Assembly (NCBI GenBank): GCA_002395835.1
Contig: DGVD01000019.1
Location: forward strand, 70,842 to 134,841
Direction: 5' to 3'
Source of the DNA: Bacteroidales bacterium UBA4293
Lineage (GTDB): Bacteria > Bacteroidota > Bacteroidia > Bacteroidales > Bacteroidaceae
DNA: 64,000 nt
Part shown: positions 42,524 to 50,319 of the stretch, piece after piece
Numbering within the stretch: position 1 is the stretch's first letter
Layout of the letters: each line of letters starts with the position of its first letter
Position numbers and translations under genes: made by a program
Notes under the pieces: model-generated
Database searches by the model: none
What the model was told of the DNA's origin: nothing
The model's input: only the letters and a program-made list of their open reading frames with translations

Positions 42524-44014
42524 TTATAATTTCACTTTCTTCTTAGCAACCTTGGACTCATTACTCATACGATCTAATGCTGTTACCACATAAACATATT
42601 GTTTCACACCATGCTCGTATGGCAATTGATAAAAATTGTTTGAAGTGATGGCTACTATCCGAGATGCATCCTCTAAATCTATTTTCTCCCCTCTGTTGAA
42701 TTTATAGACAACATATCGAACGGCACGGTTCATTTCATCCTTATACTTCGGAACTCGCCAGAACAACACATAATCTCCATCAATCCACACAGGTTTCAGC
42801 TTGGAGACTTTTTTAGGGGCTTTATTATCAATAAAAGGCATCAATGGCTGTAAGGCTGGATATTTATGATAACGCGTCTTCAAAACATCAGCATATCCTC
42901 CAGCATTTTCTACCACACTACTAGCAGGCCACTGGCAAGAACCTTGTATGTTATTCAAACTACGCTGTAATTCGTATTTACGAAACATTTGATTAATAGA
43001 AGGATCTACAGGGTCTGCCGCTCTTACAGTACGCATGACATCTTGCCCTATAAACAAAGGACGCTTTGATGCGAAACGATTCCACCAACGAATCAATATA
43101 TCATAATCTGCAGCATTATGTCCAATCTCCCAATAAATTTGAGGTATCGTATAATCCACCCAACCTTCATCAATCCATTTTAGGATATCGGCATATAAGT
43201 CATCATAATTTTGAGTGCCATTTGTATTGCTACCTCTAGAATCTGAACGCTGATTGCGATAAATTCCAAAAGGGGAAACTCCGAATTTAATCCAAGGTTT
43301 CTGGGTACGAATCATCTGATGAATATCCTTAATCAAAAGGTTCACATTATCACGACGCCAATCTGCTATATCAGTAAAACCTCTGGAATTAGCTGCAAAT
43401 GAGTTCTCATCTGGGATGCTAATTCCTGGTACAGGATACGGATAAAAATAATCATCTATATGAATTCCATCCACATCATATCGGCTCACAATGTCTTGTA
43501 TCACAGAACAAAAATACTTGCGATTTACTTCCTGACCTGGGTCAAAAATAAGCATCTCATCATACCAGAAGAAACGTTCTGGATGCTTAAAATACAGATG
43601 AGTAGATGCCAATGCTTGAGTACCCTTGGTTTTAGCACGATAAGGGTTCAACCAAGCATGGATTTCCATACCTCGCCTATGGCACTCCTCCACCATCCAC
43701 TCCAATGGATCCCAGTATGGATTAGGGGCCTGGCCTTGTACTCCTGTCAGGAAACGACTCCAAGGCTCTAATCTAGAAGAATATAGGGCATCGGCTTCAG
43801 GGCGTACCTGAAACATGATGGCATTAATACCACAGCGCTGCAGTTCATCAAGCTGAAGGGTTAATGTCTGCTTCATTTGCTGAGTTCCCATCCCCTGAAA
43901 TTGGCCATTTACACATTGTATCCATGCACCACGAAACTCTCGTTTGGGCTGTGCAGATGCATACATACATAGTAAAAACAATGCAATAGGTAAAAGGTAC
44001 TTTAGTTTTATCAT
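42524..44014 (-). CDS. Glycosyl-hydrolase-like (GHL10/DUF187, UPF0748) periplasmic protein
   Basis: 496 residues with signal peptide (about 1-21, ending ASAQ). The family core REFRGAWIQCV, GINAIMFQVRPEADALY, WDPLEWMVEECHRRGMEIHAWLNPYRAK (in part) and VDGIHIDDYFYPYP is clear, followed by a C-terminal fibronectin-type-III-like segment. Related proteins (YngK) have a TIM-barrel glycosidase fold; reported or predicted targets include peptidoglycan and capsular glycans. The acidic pair in HIDDY is a likely catalytic site. It begins six bases after uvrA stops, so they may share a transcript. Confidence 0.87.
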   Translation of the reverse strand: MIKLKYLLPIALFLLCMYASAQPKREFRGAWIQCVNGQFQGMGTQQMKQTLTLQLDELQRCGINAIMFQVRPEADALYSSRLEPWSRFLTGVQGQAPNPYWDPLEWMVEECHRRGMEIHAWLNPYRAKTKGTQALASTHLYFKHPERFFWYDEMLIFDPGQEVNRKYFCSVIQDIVSRYDVDGIHIDDYFYPYPVPGISIPDENSFAANSRGFTDIADWRRDNVNLLIKDIHQMIRTQKPWIKFGVSPFGIYRNQRSDSRGSNTNGTQNYDDLYADILKWIDEGWVDYTIPQIYWEIGHNAADYDILIRWWNRFASKRPLFIGQDVMRTVRAADPVDPSINQMFRKYELQRSLNNIQGSCQWPASSVVENAGGYADVLKTRYHKYPALQPLMPFIDNKAPKKVSKLKPVWIDGDYVLFWRVPKYKDEMNRAVRYVVYKFNRGEKIDLEDASRIVAITSNNFYQLPYEHGVKQYVYVVTALDRMSNESKVAKKKVKL

Positions 44015-44020
44015 ACTACT

Positions 44021-46828
44021 TTACTTTTTTAATTTTTCTTTTAAGAACTGACCAGTATAGCTCTTTTCACAAGTTGCTATAGTTTCTGGTGTGCCTGTAG
44101 CTACTAAATAGCCTCCCTTATTTCCACCTTCAGGGCCAAGGTCAATAACCCAGTCTGCACATTTGATTATCTCCATATTGTGCTCTATTATTATCAAGGA
44201 ATGACCTCTTTTGATAAGCGCATCAAAAGCCTCCAAAAGTTTTTTAATATCATGGAAATGAAGACCTGTGGTAGGTTCATCGAAGATGAATAAGGTTGGT
44301 TCCTTCTTTTCCATAGCCAGATAATAGGCCAACTTGACACGCTGATTTTCACCTCCGGAAAGCGTGCTACTACTCTGACCCAGCTTGATGTACCCCAGAC
44401 CTACGTCTTGCAAAGGCTTCAGAAGTTGGGCTATACGAGGCTGATTATTCTCTGAGAAGAATTCGATAGCTTGATTGACGGTCATGTTCAGCATATCGTA
44501 GATATTCTTATCATGAAATTTCACCTCTAAAATTTCATTCTTGAAACGATGCCCGTGACAACTTTCACACTCCAGAACCAAATCGGCCATGAACTGCATC
44601 TCCACAGTTACTGTTCCCTCGCCTTTACACTCCTCACAACGCCCTCCTTCTGTATTGAAAGAGAAATGAGCTGGGGTATAACCCATTTGCTCACTTAAAG
44701 GCTGTGAAGCCATCAGTTTCCGAATCTCATCATAAGCTTTCAAATAGGTTACAGGATTGGAACGAGTAGATTTTCCAATAGGATTCTGATCTATGAAATC
44801 TACAAACTTGACAGCATCCAGATCTCCTTCCAGGCTGACATGCTCTCCAGGACGATCCGCATTCTCATCCATACTGCGTTTTAAGGCATTGTAGAGTATG
44901 TCACGAACCAAGGTGGATTTTCCACTTCCACTGACTCCAGTAACCACTGTAAGTACATTCAACGGAAATTCCACATCTATACCTTTCAGGTTATTCTGAC
45001 GTGCACCAGTAACCTTTATGCTTCTGTTCCAAGGCCTTCTGCTACTTGGAACTGGAATGGTCTCCTCTCCTAGCAGGTAGCGGACTGTATAGCTATTCGA
45101 TTCCTTCTGAAGGTCACTCATGTCTCCCTGGTACACGATTTCACCTCCCAGACGACCAGCCTTCGGCCCGATATCGATGATATAATCTGCCTTCCGGATG
45201 ATATCTTCATCATGCTCCACCACTACCACAGTATTTCCTAATTGCTGCAGTTGACGAAGCACCTTAACCAGCCTATCCGTGTCTCTGCTATGAAGACCGA
45301 TACTAGGCTCATCCAAGATATAAAGACTACCCACCAAACTGCTTCCCAAGGAGGTAGCCAGATTTATACGCTGACTTTCACCACCAGAGAGACTGTTGCT
45401 CAACCGATTTAAGGTGAGATACTGCAAACCCACATCACACAAGAATTGGAGACGTGAATTTATTTCCTCCATCAAACGACTGGCAATCTTTTCTTCGCGT
45501 TCCGTGAATTTAAGGTTCTTGAAAAATTCACAGAGGTCATAAATGGGCAGATCCACCAAATCTGAAATACTCCTACCAGCAATCTTCACATAGCTAGCTT
45601 CTTTCTTCAGTCGGGTTCCATGGCACGTAGGGCAAGTAGTTTTTCCCCGGTAACGAGCCAGCATAACCCGGTATTGAATCTTGTACTGATTCTCCTTCAC
45701 CATTTGGAAGAACGTATCTATACAAACCTCTTCCACCTTTTTCCCATTCACCGTTCCGTGCCAAAGTAAATCCAGTTGGTCACGGTTCAGCTCATAATAA
45801 GGGGTGAATATCGGGAAGTTGTATTTTTCTGCTCTGCGGATGAATTCCTTCAGCCACTCTCCCATCTTCTCCCCTCTCCAGCAAACCACAGCACCATCGT
45901 AGATGCTGAGTCCACGATTAGGGACAACCAGCCCCTCATCTATACCCATAATCCGGCCAAAACCCTCGCAAGTAGGGCATGCACCCAGTGGGGAATTAAA
46001 TGAAAACATCTGGTCCGAAGGCTCCTCAAACTTTATTCCATCGGCCTCAAAATAGGTGGAGAAGGTGTGAAGAATGCCAGCTGGGAGAAAACGCATCATA
46101 CAGGTGCCATCTCCCTCAAAGAAAGCGGTTTCCGCAGCATCTTCCAGACGCGACAGATTCTCCTTGGAATCATCTACGGTAAGACGGGCTACCACCAGAT
46201 TTACCTTCTCTTCATCTTCTTCCTTCTTGGCCGCATTTAGTTCCTCCAGATAATCCTCTATACGAACCACCTCACCCCGAACTTCAATCCTGGAAAAGCC
46301 CTGTTTCAGGCTGATTTCCAGACTTTCTACCAAAGTTCTGCCGGATTTCCTGACCAGAGGAGCCAAAATAAGGAAACGAGTTCCACGGGAATACCCACGC
46401 ATACATTCTATCAAATCCTCGTTCGTATTCCGCTTTACCACTTCACCCGTCACGGGGGAATAAGTCTTTCCTAACCGAGCAAAAAGTAGACGCAAGTAAT
46501 CATAGATTTCCGTGCTGGTTCCTACTGTAGAACGAGGATTACGGCTGGAAACCTTTTGCTCTATAGCGATAGCTGGTGGAATTCCTTCTATAAAATCGCA
46601 TTCAGGTTTACTCATTCGTCCTAAGAACTGACGAGCATAACTGGAAAGGCTTTCCACATACCGACGCTGGCCTTCCGCATACAACGTATCGAAAGCCAAC
46701 GAAGACTTTCCTGAACCTGAAAGTCCGGTAATTACCACAAATTTATTTCGGGGGATGTCTACAGATATGTTTTTCAGATTATTAACCCTAGCCCCCCGAA
46801 TATGTATATATTCTTGTTCTTCTGCCAT
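44021..46828 (-). CDS. uvrA: Excinuclease ABC subunit A
   Basis: 935 residues. Two ABC ATPase modules are complete: GLSGSGKSSLAFDT and GVSGSGKSTLVRD (Walker A), LSGGESQRINLA and LSGGENQRVKLA (signatures), LYILDEPSIGLH and LFIFDEPTTGLH (Walker B). The C-terminal zinc module is intact (CEECKGEG then CESCHGHRF). The first zinc module keeps only its second pair, CPTC in FNSPLGACPTCEGFG; the expected upstream CxxC is missing. UvrA finds bulky DNA lesions for UvrB. Bacteroidales often carry more than one UvrA, so this may be a paralog. Confidence 0.94.
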   Translation of the reverse strand: MAEEQEYIHIRGARVNNLKNISVDIPRNKFVVITGLSGSGKSSLAFDTLYAEGQRRYVESLSSYARQFLGRMSKPECDFIEGIPPAIAIEQKVSSRNPRSTVGTSTEIYDYLRLLFARLGKTYSPVTGEVVKRNTNEDLIECMRGYSRGTRFLILAPLVRKSGRTLVESLEISLKQGFSRIEVRGEVVRIEDYLEELNAAKKEEDEEKVNLVVARLTVDDSKENLSRLEDAAETAFFEGDGTCMMRFLPAGILHTFSTYFEADGIKFEEPSDQMFSFNSPLGACPTCEGFGRIMGIDEGLVVPNRGLSIYDGAVVCWRGEKMGEWLKEFIRRAEKYNFPIFTPYYELNRDQLDLLWHGTVNGKKVEEVCIDTFFQMVKENQYKIQYRVMLARYRGKTTCPTCHGTRLKKEASYVKIAGRSISDLVDLPIYDLCEFFKNLKFTEREEKIASRLMEEINSRLQFLCDVGLQYLTLNRLSNSLSGGESQRINLATSLGSSLVGSLYILDEPSIGLHSRDTDRLVKVLRQLQQLGNTVVVVEHDEDIIRKADYIIDIGPKAGRLGGEIVYQGDMSDLQKESNSYTVRYLLGEETIPVPSSRRPWNRSIKVTGARQNNLKGIDVEFPLNVLTVVTGVSGSGKSTLVRDILYNALKRSMDENADRPGEHVSLEGDLDAVKFVDFIDQNPIGKSTRSNPVTYLKAYDEIRKLMASQPLSEQMGYTPAHFSFNTEGGRCEECKGEGTVTVEMQFMADLVLECESCHGHRFKNEILEVKFHDKNIYDMLNMTVNQAIEFFSENNQPRIAQLLKPLQDVGLGYIKLGQSSSTLSGGENQRVKLAYYLAMEKKEPTLFIFDEPTTGLHFHDIKKLLEAFDALIKRGHSLIIIEHNMEIIKCADWVIDLGPEGGNKGGYLVATGTPETIATCEKSYTGQFLKEKLKK

Positions 46829-46839
46829 TTATTACTAAG

Positions 46840-46866
46840 AAAGGCTCCTCCGTTAAGAAGAGCCTT
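46840..46866 (-). terminator. Probable terminator of zinc-peptidase gene
   Basis: 7-bp stem AAGGCTC/GAGCCTT with a 12-base loop and a weak T-rich flank on the minus strand. Confidence 0.5.
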
Positions 46867-46873
46867 ATAAATT

Positions 46874-47737
46874 TTACAAATCTGAATAGGCAATAGAGAA
46901 AGTATCTCCACCACTTATCCTACCTGTAGTCAAGCCCTTCTTCAACCATCTGTGACGCTGTTCACTGGTACCATGGTTAAAGCTCTCTGGAACAGAGTAT
47001 CCACGAGCCTTCTTCTGCAAGTAGTCGTCACCAATCTTCTTAGCCGCATTCAGAGCCTCTTCCAGGTCACCATCTTCCAGGGAACCGAATTTCCGGTTGT
47101 CATGATAAGCCCAAACGCCTGCGTAATAATCAGCCTGAAGCTCAATGCGCACACTAATCTGGTTACTTTCAGTCTGGCTCACTCTAGCCATTTTCTGATG
47201 AGCCTGACCCAAGGTTCCCAGCAGATACTGAACATGATGTCCTATCTCATGAGCGATAACATAAGCATATGCGAAATCGCCATCAGCACCAATATCCCTC
47301 CTCATGTTTGTGAAGAAATCCAAATCTATGTAGACACACTGGTCTGCAGAGCAGTAGAACGGTCCTGTTTGAGAACTAGCATTACCGCAACCACTGGTTA
47401 TAGCACTCTTGAAAAGAACCAGCTTAGGAGCTACATACTGCTTACCCATGGCTCTGAACTGCTCTGTCCACACGTCTTCTGTACCAGCAAGTATCTGACT
47501 AGCGAATTGAGCCAGTTCTTCCTCTTCGGCAGTAGGAGTATATTCACCACCATCTGCACCTATAATCTGAGGGAATCCTCCACTCTGGCTTATTACGTCC
47601 AATGGATTGCCACCCATAATCCAAGTAAGCAAGCCTACTATAATCAAGCCACCAATACCTAAACCACCCACCTTACCAGCGCTCATACCGCGGCGGTCGT
47701 CCACATTGTCGCTTGTTCTTCTTCCTTCAAGTTTCAT
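46874..47737 (-). CDS. YpfJ-type neutral zinc metallopeptidase
   Basis: 287 residues. One membrane segment (about 27-42) sits behind a short basic cytoplasmic start with RRTSDNVDDRRG, characteristic of the family. The zinc-binding HEIGHH is at 163-168, followed by a conserved ELQADYYAGVWA ligand region and GTSEQRHRWLKKG near the end. Family members are envelope-associated with poorly defined substrates. It has its own promoter and is upstream of, but transcribed toward, uvrA. Confidence 0.88.
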   Translation of the reverse strand: MKLEGRRTSDNVDDRRGMSAGKVGGLGIGGLIIVGLLTWIMGGNPLDVISQSGGFPQIIGADGGEYTPTAEEEELAQFASQILAGTEDVWTEQFRAMGKQYVAPKLVLFKSAITSGCGNASSQTGPFYCSADQCVYIDLDFFTNMRRDIGADGDFAYAYVIAHEIGHHVQYLLGTLGQAHQKMARVSQTESNQISVRIELQADYYAGVWAYHDNRKFGSLEDGDLEEALNAAKKIGDDYLQKKARGYSVPESFNHGTSEQRHRWLKKGLTTGRISGGDTFSIAYSDL

Positions 47738-47770
47738 TTTGTATGGATTTAATTAATTACACAATTTCTG

Positions 47771-47801
47771 CAAAGGTAACAAATAATTTATAGTTTACAA
47801 A
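47771..47801 (-). promoter_or_regulatory. Promoter of zinc-peptidase gene
   Basis: TACCTTTG (47771-47778) with TTTG 19 bp further upstream on the minus strand. Confidence 0.75.
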
Positions 47802-47910
47802 AACATCATCCTTAAATTTGATTGAAAAAATAAATGATATTCCTCTGCCAGATTGTAAAAACATTTTACCAGGAAGGAAGATGAAGTTCCAGAAAAGGGT
47901 TAGAAGGCTA

Positions 47911-47966
47911 GAAATTTCTCCCTAACTGGAGAAAAATATTTTCCCTTAAGGAGAGAAAATTTTCCC
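47911..47966. repeat. Dispersed intergenic palindromic repeat, copy 2
   Basis: Carries CTAACTGGAGAAAAATATTT and GGAGAGAAAATTTTCCC, matching the element at 36877-36938 in order and spacing but with scattered differences. The rest of this 463-bp gene-free stretch is A+T-rich, with a short run of GGTCATTTT-like units near 47988-48005 and no recognisable gene. Confidence 0.65.
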
Positions 47967-48120
47967 TAGAAAAGTGGTCAATTGTCATGGTCATTTTGGT
48001 CATTTTAAAAATGCCCTTTTTGTCAAGATTATGGAAAGTGTACTCCTGGAAAACTTCATTTTTCTCCAAAATGTGTTTCTAAAAATAGAGAAAAAAGTTG
48101 TTTTTATTTTTCGAATTAAT

Positions 48121-48128
48121 TAATTTTG
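48121..48128 (+). promoter_or_regulatory. -7 promoter element of ald
   Basis: TAATTTTG, with about 70 nt of leader before ATG 48201. Confidence 0.65.
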
Positions 48129-48200
48129 TAGGCAAAGCCTGGGTTATCAGACTATTGAGTTAGCTTTCTCTAATAATTAACCTTATAAAAAACTAGCACT

Positions 48201-49310
48201 ATGATTATTGGTATACCAAAAGAAATCAAGAACATGGAGTTCCGAGTAGGAATGACTCCATCTGGTGTGGAAGAGTTGGTTAAACATGGACATACTGTTT
48301 ATGTGGAAAAAACAGCTGGTGTAGAAAGCGGCTTTTCAGACAATGCCTATGAAAAAGCCGGTGCTACTATATTGGGAACCAAAAAGGAAGTCTATGATAA
48401 ATCAGAAATGATTGTCAAAGTAAAAGAGCCTGTAGAGCCAGAATATGCCATGGTTCGGGAAGGGCAAGTCATATTCACCTATTTTCATTTTGCTGCAGAC
48501 TATGAGCTCACCGAGGCTATGCTAAAATCTAAGGCTATCTGCATTGCTTATGAAACCGTGAAAGCTAAGGATGGTTCCCTACCCCTTCTTATTCCGATGA
48601 GTGAAGTAGCTGGAAAAATGGCTATTCAGAACGGTGCGCATTTCTTGGAAAGAACCTTTGGAGGTAAAGGAAAAGTTCTAGGAGGAGTAGTGGGAGTTAA
48701 ACCTGCTAAAGTTTTGATTCTTGGAGGAGGTAGAGTAGGCCGGGCTGCTGCCAGAGTGGCTTCTGGTATGGGAGCAGATGTAACTATCGCAGACAATAGC
48801 TTGGCATGTTTGCGTTACATTGCAGATGTAATGCCTCGGGTAAAGACTCTATTTGCCACTCAAGCTAACATTAAAGCTGAACTTCCTACCGTAGATTTAG
48901 TGATAGGTTCTGCCTTGGTTCCAGGTGCCACCACCCCTCACTTGATTACGAAGGACATGCTGTCACTGATGGAAAAAGGCACGGTGCTAGTGGATGTAGC
49001 TATAGATCAAGGTGGTTGTTTCGAGACTTCACACCCTACCACTCACTCCGACCCTATTTATACAGTAGATGGCATCATTCATTATTGTGTAGCTAATATA
49101 CCAGGTGCTTGCCCTAACACCAGTACTTTTGCCCTGAGCAATGCCACACTGCCTTATGCCGTTCTTTTGGCTGATAAAGGCTGGAAACAAGCCATCAAGG
49201 ATAATGTAGATTTGCTTCCTGGACTGAATATCGCAGACGGAAAATGCACCTTCAAGGCTGTAGCAGAGTGCTTCAACCTACCTTATACAGATCCTACTAC
49301 GTTATTATAA
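48201..49310 (+). CDS. ald: Alanine dehydrogenase
   Basis: 369 residues, normal length. It catalyses NAD-dependent interconversion of alanine and pyruvate plus ammonia. MIIGIPKEIKNMEFRVGMTP starts the catalytic domain, VKVKEP and YFHFA hold the catalytic lysine and histidine, and VLILGGGRVGRAAARVA binds NAD. SALVPGATTPHLIT and QGGCFETSHPTTHSDP are further family signatures. It is monocistronic between its own promoter and a bidirectional terminator. Confidence 0.95.
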   Translation: MIIGIPKEIKNMEFRVGMTPSGVEELVKHGHTVYVEKTAGVESGFSDNAYEKAGATILGTKKEVYDKSEMIVKVKEPVEPEYAMVREGQVIFTYFHFAADYELTEAMLKSKAICIAYETVKAKDGSLPLLIPMSEVAGKMAIQNGAHFLERTFGGKGKVLGGVVGVKPAKVLILGGGRVGRAAARVASGMGADVTIADNSLACLRYIADVMPRVKTLFATQANIKAELPTVDLVIGSALVPGATTPHLITKDMLSLMEKGTVLVDVAIDQGGCFETSHPTTHSDPIYTVDGIIHYCVANIPGACPNTSTFALSNATLPYAVLLADKGWKQAIKDNVDLLPGLNIADGKCTFKAVAECFNLPYTDPTTLL

Positions 49311-49315
49311 CCCAT

Positions 49316-49354
49316 AAAAAAGAACAAGCTCCAAATCTGGAGCTTGTTCTTTTT
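49316..49354. terminator. Bidirectional terminator between ald and nucleotidyltransferase
   Basis: AAAAAGAACAAGCTCCA / TGGAGCTTGTTCTTTTT: a perfect stem of about 17 bp with a four-base loop and T-runs on both strands. Confidence 0.92.
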
Positions 49355-49366
49355 ATTTAGCACTGA

Positions 49367-50287
49367 TTAGAACAACTTTGAAGGATATTCACCTGCGTCC
49401 ACCAATGCCTTGATTCTTGCTACAGTATCAGGACGGTCTTCTGCATAAGTTACACCAAACCATTTAGAAGTAGTATCCAGAACCTTGCAAGTAGCGGTTC
49501 CTTCAGTAATCAGTTTATTTACCATCAAAGGAATAAAGAACTCCGACTTCAAGTTTTCCATGTTCTTTGGGTCTGACAGGAATTCCTTGAAATACTCCTC
49601 ACTGTACTGGAAATAATCAGGGGTGAAGCCCCACATATTCATGGATACAGGAGTATTGTCTTCAATGCTAACCCATTCACCATCATCCTTGTTGTCTGCA
49701 CGATAAGCACACTTACCCTCCACACGGGCAATCTTAGTACGCTCCACACAAGTAGTCAGGCACTCGTTCTCATCCTTAGAGCAAATACCACGACTCACGG
49801 TTCCATTCTCCGACAAGGTATTTGCCACACGGAAGCCCACCATAGCATACTGGTTCTTTGCACCTTCTGGAAGATCAGCTAAGAACTTACCAATAACTCT
49901 GAAAGCATCTGAACCGTAGAAATCATCACAGTTGATTACACAGAAAGGTTCCTTGATTACATCCTTTCCCATTAAAACTGCATGGTTGGTACCCCATGGT
50001 TTAACACGACCCTTTGGACATTTAAACCCTTCTGGAAGATCATCAATACTCTGAAAACAAAGTTCACATGGGATCTTACCCTCATATTTAGCTAAAATTT
50101 GAGAACGGAACTGCTCCTCGAAATCCTTACGAATTACCCAAACAATCTTTCCGAATCCTGCACGGATTGCATCGAAAATTGAATAATCCATGATTGTTTC
50201 ACCGTTAGGTCCTAGACCATCCAGCTGTTTCAAGCCACCATAGCGGCTTCCCATTCCTGCTGCCAGGAGAAAAAGTGTAGGTTTCAT
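49367..50287 (-). CDS. Sugar-phosphate nucleotidyltransferase-like protein
   Basis: 306 residues with the GT-A-like nucleotidyltransferase fold. LFLLAAGMGSRYGGLKQL is the nucleotide/Mg loop, RVKPWGTNHAVLMG and CVINCDDFYG contain the metal-binding aspartates, and MNMWGFTPD follows. The actual sugar phosphate and nucleotide are not evident; the LAAGxGSR-YGG variant is common in Bacteroidetes proteins of unknown specificity. It is the last gene of the tamB-tamL operon, 32 bases after tamL, suggesting an envelope-glycan precursor role by inference. Confidence 0.8.
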   Translation of the reverse strand: MKPTLFLLAAGMGSRYGGLKQLDGLGPNGETIMDYSIFDAIRAGFGKIVWVIRKDFEEQFRSQILAKYEGKIPCELCFQSIDDLPEGFKCPKGRVKPWGTNHAVLMGKDVIKEPFCVINCDDFYGSDAFRVIGKFLADLPEGAKNQYAMVGFRVANTLSENGTVSRGICSKDENECLTTCVERTKIARVEGKCAYRADNKDDGEWVSIEDNTPVSMNMWGFTPDYFQYSEEYFKEFLSDPKNMENLKSEFFIPLMVNKLITEGTATCKVLDTTSKWFGVTYAEDRPDTVARIKALVDAGEYPSKLF

Positions 50288-50319
50288 ATCTATAAAAATT
50301 TAAAAAAGTTTTAGTGTCA

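Noticed and set aside
47985..48010. Short tandem-like GGTCATTTT units
   Set aside because: Only two or three imperfect copies in A+T-rich DNA; not a CRISPR or convincing repeat array.
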